Shown here: piece by piece, positions 27,139-36,278 of the stretch | Position numbering within the stretch: position 1 is the stretch's first letter | How the letters are laid out: the number at the start of each line of letters is the position of its first letter | NCBI RefSeq assembly: GCF_001899645.1 | Contig: NZ_MKVV01000044.1 | Span: 1 to 62,233 of the forward strand | Length of the DNA: 62,233 bases | Direction: 5' to 3' | From: Pseudonocardia sp. 73-21 | GTDB taxonomy: Bacteria; Actinomycetota; Actinomycetes; Mycobacteriales; Pseudonocardiaceae | Program-made: the position numbers and the translations under genes | The notes under the pieces: generated by a model | Database searches by the model: none | The model's input: the letters and a program-made list of their open reading frames with translations, nothing else | What the model was told of the DNA's origin: nothing

Positions 27139-27891
27139 CTAAGTCATGGGCTCCTCGACCGATTCACCGGATATCTCGGCGAGAAGTACATCTAGAGCGC
27201 CAACTCGGTAGTCAGCCGGAACAATAGGATGGTCGCCCCCGAGTCCCTTAATAACCTTTGGCTCGCGTAGCCAATCAGTAAATCCTCTAAGCGATCTATT
27301 GGCACGCACCCACGCCTGCATCAGGAAGGACTCATTCCACTCTGCTTGCACTAATGCCATTGCGGACGACAGGGTAGTATCCTTGTCACGCAACTGAAAT
27401 CCAAGAATTCGCTTTCCGAGAAGGCCCAAGCCCTGATGACTGAGGGATGCGATTCGCGCCGTAGGGTCGAGCCATCCGGACGGGACACTGATAAGCTTAC
27501 TGAAATCTGCCACACTACTTTGTTCGGTCCACTCCTCACCTCCCGGCACTATCAAGCCCGGCAGTGCAAACTTATCTTTAGCTCCACTCTTGTCTGGATT
27601 GAATTTGTCGTAGTTCTCGACAGGCTTCACCGGCGCAACAGTAAGGAACGGACGAAGCTTGTCCCCGAAGTAGCATTGACATGGGTGAGGAATCACCATG
27701 ACGATATTGCTGCGAACTTCTAGCTCGATTTTGTCTGCTGTGATCGGCTTCTTCGGCAAAACTGGAAGCTGGACGTCAACAAAGACATCGCCCTGGTATA
27801 CTGGACGATCTATCTCGCAATCCCCCGCGCGAGCATGATATAGATCCTCCGGCTCAAGCCAGTAGGTGTCTTCGATTGCAGCCGATGTCAC
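27139..27891 (-). CDS. Hypothetical protein, third gene of low-GC operon
   Basis: A 250-residue protein of no recognised family. It starts at GTG 27891 in a GTGA overlap with the preceding gene. It contains NIVMVIPHPCQCYFGDK near 80 and a YDKFNPDKSGAKDKF segment, which could be catalytic or metal-binding, and ends in a helical domain (RANRSLRGFTDWLRE). Base composition is clearly lower in GC than the flanking genes, with codons such as ATA and AAA that are rare elsewhere here. Co-translation with two other unknowns suggests one functional unit. Confidence 0.65.
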   Translation of the reverse strand: MTSAAIEDTYWLEPEDLYHARAGDCEIDRPVYQGDVFVDVQLPVLPKKPITADKIELEVRSNIVMVIPHPCQCYFGDKLRPFLTVAPVKPVENYDKFNPDKSGAKDKFALPGLIVPGGEEWTEQSSVADFSKLISVPSGWLDPTARIASLSHQGLGLLGKRILGFQLRDKDTTLSSAMALVQAEWNESFLMQAWVRANRSLRGFTDWLREPKVIKGLGGDHPIVPADYRVGALDVLLAEISGESVEEPMT

Positions 27892-28751
27892 TCGTGCTTT
27901 GTACCAGACGCGGGATAAGGTGACCAGTCGGCCTGATCCTCGATACCGTCGGGTGGATCTTCGTCCCACGACTCGTCAGCTCTGCGCAGGCCCGGGAGCG
28001 TGCTCCCTTCGACAGGCTGTGGATCATGAATAGACACCGCCCATGAGTACAGTGCGCCCAAGTTCCTGTCCGCAAGCAGTGCTTCAGGTGCTCTGCCATC
28101 TGCCCCAGGGGTGTGCCACCAGACCCTGGCGGGCCTCTCCCCGAGTTTGCGGACTATCTCCCTCGCGATTGAATGCAGATAGGTGAGCTGCCCATGTCGA
28201 ACCGTGCTGATCGCCTTCCCGGCTAGCCAACGCTGGTATTGCTCACGGGAGACGCCAAACGCGCTTGCTAGCAGGCTTGCTGGAAGGCCAGTCATCCCAC
28301 GAAGCTCCGCCGCAAGTCGCGTATGGTCGCTTAGATTCTGCGAAATATCTGCGATTCGTCCGATAGGCTTCTCACGTGGCTCCGTTATCGAAGTGCTCTC
28401 TGAAGGCTGTGGAGTAGCCGTCACCTCAATAACAAGGCTTCCGAACGCATCCCTTAAGATCCGGGCAGAAGGTACGCCCAGAGACGTTATATCTCCTGCC
28501 CGGTCTCGCAACAGCACGACACGGCTCACCAACTCAGCAAGCCACGACGACGAGACGGCGTCCCCGCCTTCAATGTTGAGAACAAGTTTCGCGGCGGAGC
28601 TAGTCCAGGCTGGATTAATCGTCGCAGCAATCGCCGCTCTACTTAGCTGGCTAAGGCCGGTTCCAGTAGGAGCGGAACCAAGCTGGTAATCCAGGCCGCC
28701 CTGGCGATCAGTTGAGGCACCTGAGGTTGTCCTAGAAGCAACACTGCTCAC
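27888..28751 (-). CDS. Hypothetical protein with HTH-like region, second gene of low-GC operon
   Basis: A 287-residue protein, unrecognised overall. Residues about 155-180 (LPASLLASAFGVSREQYQRW) look like a helix-turn-helix of the Xre/ParS type. The N-terminal third has a low-complexity Ser/Thr start and then a beta-rich region (KLVLNIEGGDAVSSSWL); the C-terminus is acidic. GTG 28751 has AGGAG upstream. It lies 12 nt after the TIGR04255 gene and overlaps the third gene. It may be an antitoxin-like or DNA-binding subunit; this is inference. Confidence 0.65.
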   Translation of the reverse strand: MSSVASRTTSGASTDRQGGLDYQLGSAPTGTGLSQLSRAAIAATINPAWTSSAAKLVLNIEGGDAVSSSWLAELVSRVVLLRDRAGDITSLGVPSARILRDAFGSLVIEVTATPQPSESTSITEPREKPIGRIADISQNLSDHTRLAAELRGMTGLPASLLASAFGVSREQYQRWLAGKAISTVRHGQLTYLHSIAREIVRKLGERPARVWWHTPGADGRAPEALLADRNLGALYSWAVSIHDPQPVEGSTLPGLRRADESWDEDPPDGIEDQADWSPYPASGTKHE

Positions 28752-28763
28752 GACGAACCGCTC

Positions 28764-29507
28764 CTATTTTAGGGTCGCCCGGAATGACTCTGGCACGCAG
28801 GAACAGAAGCATCGATAGATTGCGTCATTAAAGTCAGCGAATGTGGCCATCAAGGTTTGGCGGTCATAGCTCGCCGGCGCCTCCTTGAAGCAGTCGATAT
28901 CCACGACGTACACGCCCGGACGGTCTACGATGCCTTCCCCGGTGCCAGATCTGACGATCAACCGCGTATTGCCATCTTGAAGTACTGACTGCGCAAGAGT
29001 CGCAGTCAGAGCGTCTTGCCATCCAGGTCGTACTGCTGGGCCAAGCAAGTCTTCTTCGATCCTGCCTTCATACGAGCCAACCTCGTCAGGAGAGATATGG
29101 TTTACATAGCGGAGACCGACTCGTTCACAGACGCGCACCTTGGTGACGTTCTCCAGCGCACGCAGAATCTCGTCGAGTCTGCGGCTCATCTCTGACCAGT
29201 CGCTGTACGCCGTTGTTTCAAGGGAAACCTGCTCCGCGCTTACGACGCATGCCCATGCAGCATCCAAGTCAGTTAGACGCCATTGCGGTGACGATGTCGA
29301 TGTCAGCCCGCCCGGGCCAGCGATTACGGTCTGCTGTTGCTCACTTAAAAGTCGCGGGTAACTATCGCTGACCAGGTCATGAAAGAGGGCTGCACCTTGC
29401 TGACTGTTAAACACTGTCTGAGCACTGAACTTCACTTGTGCGATAACCTGAGACAGGGGAGCCGAGCTCAGCGTCACCGCCGTCGCCGCGATCAAGAAGT
29501 CGAACAC
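28764..29507 (-). CDS. TIGR04255-family protein, first gene of low-GC operon
   Basis: A 247-residue protein matching the sporadically distributed TIGR04255 family: SAPLSQVIAQVKF near the start, QWRLTDLDAAWACVVSAEQV, SLETTAYSDWSEM and RVGLRYVNHI in the middle, and a C-terminal DFNDAIYRCF. Its function is unknown; scattered distribution and accessory location fit a defence or mobile role. I choose GTG 29507 because GGAGG lies 7 nt upstream; a GTG two codons earlier would sit on the ribosome binding site. A weak N-terminal membrane segment (FDFLIAATAVTL) may be present. Confidence 0.7.
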   Translation of the reverse strand: MFDFLIAATAVTLSSAPLSQVIAQVKFSAQTVFNSQQGAALFHDLVSDSYPRLLSEQQQTVIAGPGGLTSTSSPQWRLTDLDAAWACVVSAEQVSLETTAYSDWSEMSRRLDEILRALENVTKVRVCERVGLRYVNHISPDEVGSYEGRIEEDLLGPAVRPGWQDALTATLAQSVLQDGNTRLIVRSGTGEGIVDRPGVYVVDIDCFKEAPASYDRQTLMATFADFNDAIYRCFCSCVPESFRATLK

Positions 29508-29508
29508 T

Positions 29509-29539
29509 GTCACACCTCCATGTCACAGGTCATGTCACA
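29509..29539. repeat. Three GTCACA direct repeats upstream of TIGR04255 gene
   Basis: GTCACA occurs at 29509-29514, 29522-29527 and 29534-29539, at 13- and 12-bp spacing, across the start and ribosome binding site of the low-GC operon. The roughly helical spacing suggests an operator for an autoregulatory protein, possibly the HTH-containing second gene. Confidence 0.4.
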
Positions 29540-30110
29540 CATCCTGACAGGTGCGCGGGCGAGGAGCAAGTGACATCGGGGTGACGTTGGCGGCTGGGGC
29601 CCCTGTCTGATCGGCGCGGCGCCTGCGTTCGCTCGATGACCACACACAGTCGTCTCCCTCAGCGACTGCGTACTGACCGATGCACTGCACTCGCGGGGCG
29701 CAGGTCCCTGGCAGGGTGTGAACCGTCTCCTCGACCTCTCGGAGGCCCAAACATGCGGTAGCCATCTCCACGGAGGCCGCAGCTCAGCACACACGGGCAG
29801 CACCCCGATGGCCTTGCGTTAGACCGGTCAGCGACGTAGTGATGACTTACGTTTCCGCAGGTAGACGGCCTGTCGACGACCTTAACGCAAGGCCATTGGG
29901 CAGCACCCTGCCGGTGAGGCGCTACGAGTGTTTCCGTTCGGGACGACGCTGGATAGGCTCAGCCCATCTGTTGAGGGACTCGCTGGGCGAGCTCATTCGC
30001 CTTCGGCAGTCGATCAGGCGATCGCTCTCCGATACGGCAGCCCACTCCCAGACGATCATCAGCGTAACGAACGGGAGTAGTCGGCCCACCTGACCACGAG
30101 CGGTCCGCGA
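29540..30110. other. Non-coding region between low-GC operon and integrase
   Basis: About 570 bases with no gene I can support. An 84-codon plus-strand frame at 29839-30093 has no ribosome binding site or family. The only structure seen is the inverted/direct repeat pair around 29797-29908, listed separately. Integrase arm sites, an oriT or a small RNA could lie here. Confidence 0.5.
29797..29908. repeat. Inverted repeat with nested direct repeat
   Basis: ATGGCCTTGCGTTA (29809-29822) and its perfect complement TAACGCAAGGCCAT (29883-29896) are separated by 60 nt. Next to each arm is the same direct repeat GGGCAGCACCC (29797-29807 and 29898-29908). A 14-bp perfect inverted repeat is unlikely by chance. 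It may be recombinase arm-type sites, a structured RNA, or a small transposable remnant. Confidence 0.6.
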
Positions 30111-31388
30111 TCATGTGGAAGCGAGCGGCGGCCGTCTCGGCATCCGAGCGCCGATGCTCTTGGACGCTCGTTGATCCGCCTCAGAGACCCAGGCCGAGTA
30201 TGTTTTCAGCGTCGTCGTGCCGCCCCCACCGTGGCCGAGTCTTCCCGCGACGGTCCGCGGGTCAACTCCCGCGGCGATCAGCTCAGTTGCGGAGTAGTGG
30301 CGGAGCCGGTGGAACGTCGTCATGATGCCGAGTCGGGCGGCGAGCCGTTCGTAGCGCTGGGTCACGCTGTCCGGGACGGCGAAGGTCGAGCAGTCGGGCG
30401 ATCCAGAGAACAGGAACGCATCGGCAGGCAACTCCACGCCGAGCGACGCGGCTCGGGAGCAGGCCCGCTCGACGTGCTCGCGCAGGATGGCGCTCGTCTC
30501 GGAGTCGAGTGCGACCCGCCGCTGCTGGTGGGTCTTCAGCTCGGCCTCGACGAGTGCGCCGTGCTCCTTACGGATCGCGCGGCGTAGCCACAGCGTCTCC
30601 CGCCCCTCGTCCAGATCGACCGAGTGCAGGCGGATCGCGCACAGCTCGCCGCGACGCGCACCGGTCGTCATCGCCGTCCAGACGAGCGCGCCCCAGTCCG
30701 GGTCCTTCCACGACTCCTCAACGATCCGGGCCGCCTCGCGCGGCGACGGCGGCTGCGGGTTCGGCTTCGGCGCAGCCGGCGGAGTGGCCATCCTCACCGG
30801 GTTCACCCCCACCCACCGCCACCGCACGGCCCGCTCGAACGCGCCGGACAGTAGGAAGTGGATGTGCCGTACGGCGGAGGCGCCGAGGGGTTGGCACATG
30901 TGCGGTCGTGAGCACCGCTGGTCGCACTCGTGCTCCTGCCTCGTCCAGTGCTGGGCAGCGGCTTTGCCGGAGCAGTGCTGCCGGCACCGGCGCAGCTCGG
31001 CGTAGAACGAGTCGAGCACTTCGGCGTCGAGCGCGCCGACCTTCACCTTGCCGATCAGCGGCGAGACGTGGTTGCGCATGTAGCCGCGGTAGTTCGTGAG
31101 CGTGTTGGGCGCACCGTCGAATTGGTCGAGGTACCGGGTGAGCAGCTGGTCGACCGTCGCGGACGTGCGCGGGTTGCGCTTCTCAGCGATCTCGTGCAGG
31201 AGGCGGTCCCGAACCTTCTCGGCCTCGCGTCGCGCCTTCGGGCCAGCCGGCACCGTCTCGATCAGGGTGTGGCGCTTCTTCGTTACGGGGTCGACACCGG
31301 CGTAGACGCGCACCCGGAGGGCGCCGCTCGCCAGGGTCTCAATGTTGCCTCGCGCGCGGGCCTTGCCGACGCCCGGACGTCCTGCCAT
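30111..31388 (-). CDS. int: Tyrosine recombinase / integrase
   Basis: A 425-residue phage-type integrase. The N-terminal arm-binding domain is basic (RARGNIETLASGALRVRVYA). The core-binding domain has a cysteine-rich insertion at about 155-190 (CRQHC, HECDQRC, HMCQPL) that may bind zinc, a feature shared by integrases of actinobacterial elements. Catalytic residues: Arg in GARRGEL near 241, Lys in ELKTHQQRR, HRLRHY near 357, GRLGH, and the nucleophile in TYSAW near 397. It lies 90 nt from the 3' end of tRNA-Thr, the usual target geometry. I take ATG 31388; ATG 31418 is possible. Confidence 0.92.
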   Translation of the reverse strand: MAGRPGVGKARARGNIETLASGALRVRVYAGVDPVTKKRHTLIETVPAGPKARREAEKVRDRLLHEIAEKRNPRTSATVDQLLTRYLDQFDGAPNTLTNYRGYMRNHVSPLIGKVKVGALDAEVLDSFYAELRRCRQHCSGKAAAQHWTRQEHECDQRCSRPHMCQPLGASAVRHIHFLLSGAFERAVRWRWVGVNPVRMATPPAAPKPNPQPPSPREAARIVEESWKDPDWGALVWTAMTTGARRGELCAIRLHSVDLDEGRETLWLRRAIRKEHGALVEAELKTHQQRRVALDSETSAILREHVERACSRAASLGVELPADAFLFSGSPDCSTFAVPDSVTQRYERLAARLGIMTTFHRLRHYSATELIAAGVDPRTVAGRLGHGGGGTTTLKTYSAWVSEADQRASKSIGARMPRRPPLAST

Positions 31389-31477
31389 GCAGAGAGGGTA
31401 GCGCGGTTGGTGCCACATGTGGTGCCACGCGGGCGACGCACAGGATGTCGAGAACTTGCAAGCCTGCTGGTCAGGCG

Positions 31478-31552
31478 TGGAGCCGGGGGTCGGGATCGAA
31501 CCGACGACCTACCGCTTACAAGGCGGTTGCTCTACCACTGAGCTACACCGGC
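31478..31552 (-). tRNA. tRNA-Thr (anticodon TGT)
   Basis: A full cloverleaf on the minus strand. Acceptor GCCGGTG pairs with CCCCGGC, with one T-C mismatch at the sixth pair; the D stem is GCTC/GAGC; the anticodon stem ACCGC/GCGGT encloses loop CTTGTAA with anticodon TGT; the T arm is GTCGG-TTCGATC-CCGAC. The CCA end is encoded. The 3' end faces the integrase, so this gene is the probable attachment site and has been kept intact by the insertion. Confidence 0.95.
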
Positions 31553-31565
31553 GGACGACGACATC

Positions 31566-31720
31566 CTAAGCGCGTGACCCCTGCCCCACCTCCGTGGCCC
31601 GGGCCATCCGCTCCAGCGCCGAAGAGGCCGTCCGCAGGTGCGTGGCATCCGGCTCTCCCAGCTCCTCCAACAACCCCACCAGCATTCCCGCCCCACGCTG
31701 CTCCACCGCCCGCAGCTGGA
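31566..31720 (-). pseudogene. MarR-type regulator, C-terminal remnant
   Basis: Only the last 50 or so codons remain, with a stop at 31566. The remnant reads RAVEQRGAGMLVGLLEELGE and ends SALERMARATEVGQGSRA, as in the C-terminal dimerisation helix of MarR regulators. The upstream part is missing and the reading runs straight into an antisense MFS fragment. The original layout was probably a MarR gene divergent from the transporter it controlled, with a deletion removing both 5' ends. Confidence 0.6.
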
Positions 31721-31724
31721 CACG

Positions 31725-32633
31725 AGAAGGGTGCGCCGCTGGTCGCTGTCGGACGGCTGGGGGCCGCGGTGGTTGCTCGTCGCCGGCATTGCGATCTGCG
31801 CCGTGGCGCTGGCGCAGGCGCAGGCCCCGAACGTCGAGTTCGCCGTCGCGGCACGATTCGTCCAGGGCTTCAGCGGCGCGGCGGGGATCGGCGGCACCAA
31901 CCGCACCGCGTCGCTCTTCACCGTGATGATGGCGATCGGGGGCATCGCACCTGTCGTCGCGCCGCCGATGGGCAGCGGGCTCGTCGGGGTGATCGGCCGG
32001 CGGGGCGTGTTCCTCGTGCCGACCGGGTTCGTCGTGGTGATGCTCGTCGGGGTGCTGACGTGCGTGCCCGAGTCGCTGCCCGCGGAGCGCCGGCGCCCGG
32101 GCGGGGTGACGCACAGGGTGCGCGACGTCGGGGCCGTGCTGACCCGGCCGGCCTACGTCGGTTACACGCTGTCGTGCGCGCTCGCCTTCACCGCGATGTT
32201 CGCCTACATCTCGGGCTCGCCGTTCGTTCTGCAGGACGTGCTGCACCTGAGCAGCGACGGCTACACGCTCGCGTTCACCGTGAACGCCGCGGGGCTGGTG
32301 GCCGTGAGCACGCTCAGCGCGCGGCTCAGCAGCCGCCTGGCGCCGCGACGGCTGGTCGTCACCGGTCTCGCGATCATGGTGACGGTGACGGCGGCACTGT
32401 TCGTCACCGGGGCGGCGCTGGGTCTCGTCACGGGCAACGCGGCCGCGCCGGCCAGCGCCCAGGTCACCGACGTCGCCGGCACCGGATCCGCGCAGTTCGG
32501 GGCGCTCGTGTCACCGCTGGTCGGGTCCAGTGCGACGACGATGGTGACGGCCTCGGTGCTCACCTCGGCCGCTCTCGCGCTGATGCGGAGCAGCGCCCCG
32601 CCGCCCGTCGAGGCGCTCACGACCGCCCCCTAA
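31725..32633 (+). pseudogene. Bcr/CflA-type MFS drug exporter, decayed
   Basis: About 300 codons related to Bcr/CflA-family exporters: SDGWGPRWLLVAGIAI, AARFVQGFSGAAG, LFTVMMAIGGIAPVVAP and a SGSPFVLQDVLHLS segment. The first transmembrane helix and start are missing, about ten residues are missing after GIGGTNRTA, and the helix before FGALVSPLVG is replaced by a shortened stretch. A full member has about 400 residues and 12 helices. It begins at the deletion junction with the MarR remnant. No good start codon or ribosome binding site is present. Confidence 0.7.
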
Positions 32634-32643
32634 CCTTGGGGTC

Positions 32644-34053
32644 ATGACCGAAGGCGGCCGCTTCTCCGACCGGCTCCGGACGGTGCTCCGGAAAGAGGCC
32701 CGGGCGCTCGTCGAGCCCGGGCCGCCTTCGCTGCGGTTGATGGCGCCGATGGGCCCCCGCGTCCCGGACGACGCCCGCGTGCAGCAGGTGCTCGACCTCT
32801 GCATGCGCGTCGGGGAGGTGCTGCTCTCCAGCGGTGAGGGCGCCGACGAGACCACCCGGACGATGCTGAGACTCGCCGACGTGAGCGGCCTGCCGAGCGT
32901 CGACGTCGACATCACCTTCACCTCGATCACCATCTGCTGCCACCGCGGCATGGCCGCCGCGCCGATGACGTCCATGCGGCTCGTCCGCTACCGCTCCCTG
33001 GACCTGACGCGGCTCACCGAGGTCGGCACCATCATCAGGAGGGTCGAGCAGGGCCGGCTCGACGTGCAGGGCGCGGCCGTCGCGCTGAACGACGCCGTCA
33101 CCGCGCCGCACCCCTACCCGCGCTGGGTGGCCACGGCGGGCTGGGCGGGCCTGGCCGCGGCCATCGCGCTGCTGCTGGGCGCCGCCCCGATCACGGCCGC
33201 GGCCGCCTTCGCCGTCACCGGGCTGATCGACCGCACCGGCCGGCTGCTCAGCCGGTGGGGGCTGCCGGCGTTCTTCCAGCAGGTCATCGGCGGAATGCTC
33301 GCCACGGGCTCCACCCTCGCCCTCTTCGCGACGGGCGCGTTCCCGCCGGGCACGCGGCCGTCGCTGGTGGTCGCCGCGAGCATCACGGTGCTCCTGTCGG
33401 GCCTGTCGGTGGTGGGCACGGTGCAGGACGCGATCTCCAGCTACTACGTGACGTCGGCGGGGCGGGCCGCGGAGATCGTGCTGCTCTCGGCCGGCCTCCT
33501 GACGGGCGTCGTGCTCGGATTGAAGATCGGCTTCCAGTTCGGCCTCGCCCTGGAGGTGGCCGGCGAGCTCCCCACCGGGGCCGGGCGGTTCGGGCTCGCG
33601 CTGCTCGCCGCGGCGGCGGCCGCCGCTGCGTTCGCCCTGGCCGGGTACGCGCCGGTGCGGTCGCTGGTGGCCGCAGCGGCCGCGGGCGCCGCGGGCTGGG
33701 GCGTCTACGGACTGCTCACGCAGGTGTTCGACAGCGGCCCCGTCGTCGCCACCGGCACCGCCGCCATCGTGGTGGGCGGGGCCGCGGGGCTGTTCCGACG
33801 GGGTGGCGGGGTGCCCCCGCTGGTGATCACGCTGGCCGGCATCACGCCGCTCCTGCCCGGTTACACGGCCTATCGCGGCTTCTACCAGCTCGCCGTCGAG
33901 GGCGTCTCGGACGGGCTGGTCACGGTCACCGTCGCGCTCGGCATCGGCCTCTCGCTGGCCGCCGGCGTGGCCTTCGGTGACTTCCTGACCCGCCCCCACC
34001 GGCGGCCCCCACGGGTTGTCGCGGAACCCGCACAGGACGGTGCGCCCCAGTAG
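32644..34053 (+). CDS. ThrE-family threonine/serine exporter
   Basis: A 469-residue membrane protein of the ThrE (DUF1212/DUF3815) family. The N-terminal 140 residues are soluble, with the family segment [20 protein letters not shown]. About ten membrane helices follow (from about 160), including [13 protein letters not shown] and the second half with [17 protein letters not shown]. It likely exports small hydroxy amino acids across the inner membrane. The start is ATG 32644, 11 nt after the decayed MFS gene. otsA follows after 10 nt, so the genes may be cotranscribed. Confidence 0.85.
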   Translation: MTEGGRFSDRLRTVLRKEARALVEPGPPSLRLMAPMGPRVPDDARVQQVLDLCMRVGEVLLSSGEGADETTRTMLRLADVSGLPSVDVDITFTSITICCHRGMAAAPMTSMRLVRYRSLDLTRLTEVGTIIRRVEQGRLDVQGAAVALNDAVTAPHPYPRWVATAGWAGLAAAIALLLGAAPITAAAAFAVTGLIDRTGRLLSRWGLPAFFQQVIGGMLATGSTLALFATGAFPPGTRPSLVVAASITVLLSGLSVVGTVQDAISSYYVTSAGRAAEIVLLSAGLLTGVVLGLKIGFQFGLALEVAGELPTGAGRFGLALLAAAAAAAAFALAGYAPVRSLVAAAAAGAAGWGVYGLLTQVFDSGPVVATGTAAIVVGGAAGLFRRGGGVPPLVITLAGITPLLPGYTAYRGFYQLAVEGVSDGLVTVTVALGIGLSLAAGVAFGDFLTRPHRRPPRVVAEPAQDGAPQ

Positions 34054-34063
34054 GCTCGACGTC

Positions 34064-35464
34064 GTGGACGACGACCTGACCGGTGCGGACTTCGTGGTGG
34101 TGGCCAACCGCCTCCCGGTCGACCTGGAGAAACTCCCCGACGGCACCGAGCGCTGGAAGGCCAGCCCCGGTGGGCTGGTCACGGCGCTCGAACCGATGCT
34201 GCGCAACCGCGAGGGGGCCTGGGTCGGCTGGCCGGGTATCGCCGACGCCGAGGCCGAGCCGTTCGTCGACAACGGCCTGCAGCTGCACCCGGTGTCGCTG
34301 TCGGCCAAGGACGTCGAGGACTACTACGAGGGCTTCTCCAACGGCACCCTGTGGCCGCTCTACCACGACGTGGTGGCGCCGCCGGCGTTCCACCGGCACT
34401 GGTGGCAGGCCTACGTGCGGGTCAACAAGCGGTTCGCCGAGGCGGTGGCGGAGATCGCCGCGAAGGGCGCCGTCGTCTGGATCCAGGACTACCAGCTCCA
34501 GCTGATGCCGGCCATGCTCCGCGAGCTGCGCCCCGACCTGCGCATCGGCTTCTTCCTGCACATCCCGTTCCCGCCCACGGAGCTGTTCCAGCAGCTGCCG
34601 TGGCGCAAGGAGATCGTCCAGGGGCTGCTCGGCGCCGACCTCGTCGGCTTCCACACCCCCGGCGGTGTCCGCAACTTCCGCTGGCTCGCCGCCCGCTTCA
34701 CCGACGCCACCGCCGGGCCCGCCCGCACCGAGCTGACCTACGGCGACCGCGTGGTGAAGCTCGGCGCGTTCCCCATCTCGATCGACTCGGGCTCGCTCGA
34801 CGAGCTGTCGCGGTCGCCGGCGGTGCAGGAGCGGGCGAAGCAGATCCGCGCCGACCTGGGCGATCCCGAGCACGTCATCCTGGGTGTCGACCGGCTCGAC
34901 TACACCAAGGGCATCAACGTCCGGCTCCGTGCGTTCGAGGAGCTGCTGGCGGAGGGGCGCGCCGACGACACGGCGTTCGTGCAGCTCGCCACGCCCAGCC
35001 GCGAACGCGTCGAGCACTACCAGAAGATGCGCAACGACATCGAGCAGTCGGTCGGGCACATCAACGGCGAGTACGCCCGCGTCGGCTACCCGGTGCTGCA
35101 CTACCTGCACCAGTCGCTACCCCGCGACGAGCTGGCGGCGTTCTTCGTCGCGGCCGACGTCATGCTGGTGACGCCCCTGCGCGACGGCATGAACCTCGTC
35201 GCCAAGGAGTACGTGGCGTGCCGCAGCGACCTCGGCGGGGTGCTCGTCCTCTCGGAGTTCGCGGGCGCCGCGATCGAGCTCAAGGACGCCGTGCTGGTCA
35301 ACCCGCACGACACCGACGGCGTCAAGAACGCGCTGCACGCCGCCCTGACGATGACGCCCGCCGAGGGCCGCAAGCGGATGAAGGCCCTGCGCAAGCAGGT
35401 GCTGGCCAACGACGTCGACAAGTGGGCCCGCTCGTTCCTCGACGCGCTGGGGCTCGAGGCGTGA
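34064..35464 (+). CDS. otsA: Trehalose-6-phosphate synthase
   Basis: A 466-residue GT20 glycosyltransferase that joins UDP- or GDP-glucose and glucose-6-phosphate to trehalose-6-phosphate, the first step of OtsAB synthesis for osmoprotection. Family motifs: [58 protein letters not shown] and [17 protein letters not shown] 34064 is chosen because the preceding gene ends at 34053 and homology begins here. It overlaps otsB in a GTGA junction. Confidence 0.93.
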   Translation: MDDDLTGADFVVVANRLPVDLEKLPDGTERWKASPGGLVTALEPMLRNREGAWVGWPGIADAEAEPFVDNGLQLHPVSLSAKDVEDYYEGFSNGTLWPLYHDVVAPPAFHRHWWQAYVRVNKRFAEAVAEIAAKGAVVWIQDYQLQLMPAMLRELRPDLRIGFFLHIPFPPTELFQQLPWRKEIVQGLLGADLVGFHTPGGVRNFRWLAARFTDATAGPARTELTYGDRVVKLGAFPISIDSGSLDELSRSPAVQERAKQIRADLGDPEHVILGVDRLDYTKGINVRLRAFEELLAEGRADDTAFVQLATPSRERVEHYQKMRNDIEQSVGHINGEYARVGYPVLHYLHQSLPRDELAAFFVAADVMLVTPLRDGMNLVAKEYVACRSDLGGVLVLSEFAGAAIELKDAVLVNPHDTDGVKNALHAALTMTPAEGRKRMKALRKQVLANDVDKWARSFLDALGLEA

Positions 35465-36210
35465 CGGATCTGGACGCCGCCCTCGCCGAACTCGGGTCAG
35501 CGAAGACCCTGCTGGTCGCCCTCGACTTCGACGGGGTGCTCGCCCCCATCGTCCCGGTGCCGTCGGACGCGCGCCCGTTGCCCGGATCGGCCGCCGCGAT
35601 CGAGGCGCTGGCCGACCTGCCGGGCACCACCGTGACCATGGTGTCCGGGCGCGGGCTGGCCGACCTCGCCGCGGTGTCCGGGTTCACGAGCCCGGTCCGG
35701 ATGATCGGGAGCCACGGCTTCGAGTTCGACGACGGCGCCACCCCCCTCGACGACGAACAGCGCACCCGCCTGGAGACCCTCACCGCCGAGCTGCACGATC
35801 TGGTGGACGGCGAGCCCGGCGTGACGCTGGAGAGCAAGCCCGCGGGGATGGCGGTGCACGTCCGCAACGCCGCGCCCGAGGTCGGGGAGCGGGTGATGGC
35901 CGCGGTCCGCAACGGGCCGGCCGCACGTCCCGGGGTGGAGGCCACACCGGGCAAGGCCGTGCTGGACCTCGCGGTACTGCAGGTCAGCAAGGGCTCCGCC
36001 ATCGAGACGCTGCGCGAGCGGCTCGGTGCCGACGCCGTGTTCTTCGCAGGCGACGACGTCACCGACGAGACGGCGTTCGCGATGCTGCGCCCCGGGGACG
36101 TCGGGGTGAAGGTCGGCGACGGCGAGACGAGGGCCGCACACCGGGTGGCCGACCCGGAGGCGATGACGCAGGTGCTGCGCCAGCTCCTGGCCGCCCGCAC
36201 GACGCGGTGA
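35461..36210 (+). CDS. otsB: Trehalose-6-phosphate phosphatase
   Basis: A 249-residue HAD-superfamily phosphatase that removes phosphate from trehalose-6-phosphate. Motif [10 protein letters not shown] (residues 23-31) holds the nucleophile Asp, motif II VSGRG, and motif [13 protein letters not shown] coordinates magnesium. It starts at GTG 35461, overlapping the otsA stop, so the two enzymes are co-translated. Confidence 0.93.
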   Translation: MTDLDAALAELGSAKTLLVALDFDGVLAPIVPVPSDARPLPGSAAAIEALADLPGTTVTMVSGRGLADLAAVSGFTSPVRMIGSHGFEFDDGATPLDDEQRTRLETLTAELHDLVDGEPGVTLESKPAGMAVHVRNAAPEVGERVMAAVRNGPAARPGVEATPGKAVLDLAVLQVSKGSAIETLRERLGADAVFFAGDDVTDETAFAMLRPGDVGVKVGDGETRAAHRVADPEAMTQVLRQLLAARTTR

Positions 36211-36265
36211 TCAAGGCGCGGATGCTGCTCGTGGAGATCCACTGACGACGTCAGCGCCTTGATCA
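36208..36265. terminator. Inverted repeat between convergent otsB and lacI-type gene
   Basis: TGATCAAGGCGC (36208-36219) and GCGCCTTGATCA (36254-36265) form a perfect 12-bp inverted repeat spanning the otsB stop codon and the convergent intergenic space. It may act as a bidirectional terminator, though the 34-nt loop is long and there is no T tract. Confidence 0.4.
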
Positions 36266-36278
36266 GCGCCGTCGGGCG

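Noticed and set aside
29839..30093. 84-codon plus-strand frame in the non-coding region
   Set aside because: No ribosome binding site, no family, and it spans one arm of the inverted repeat.
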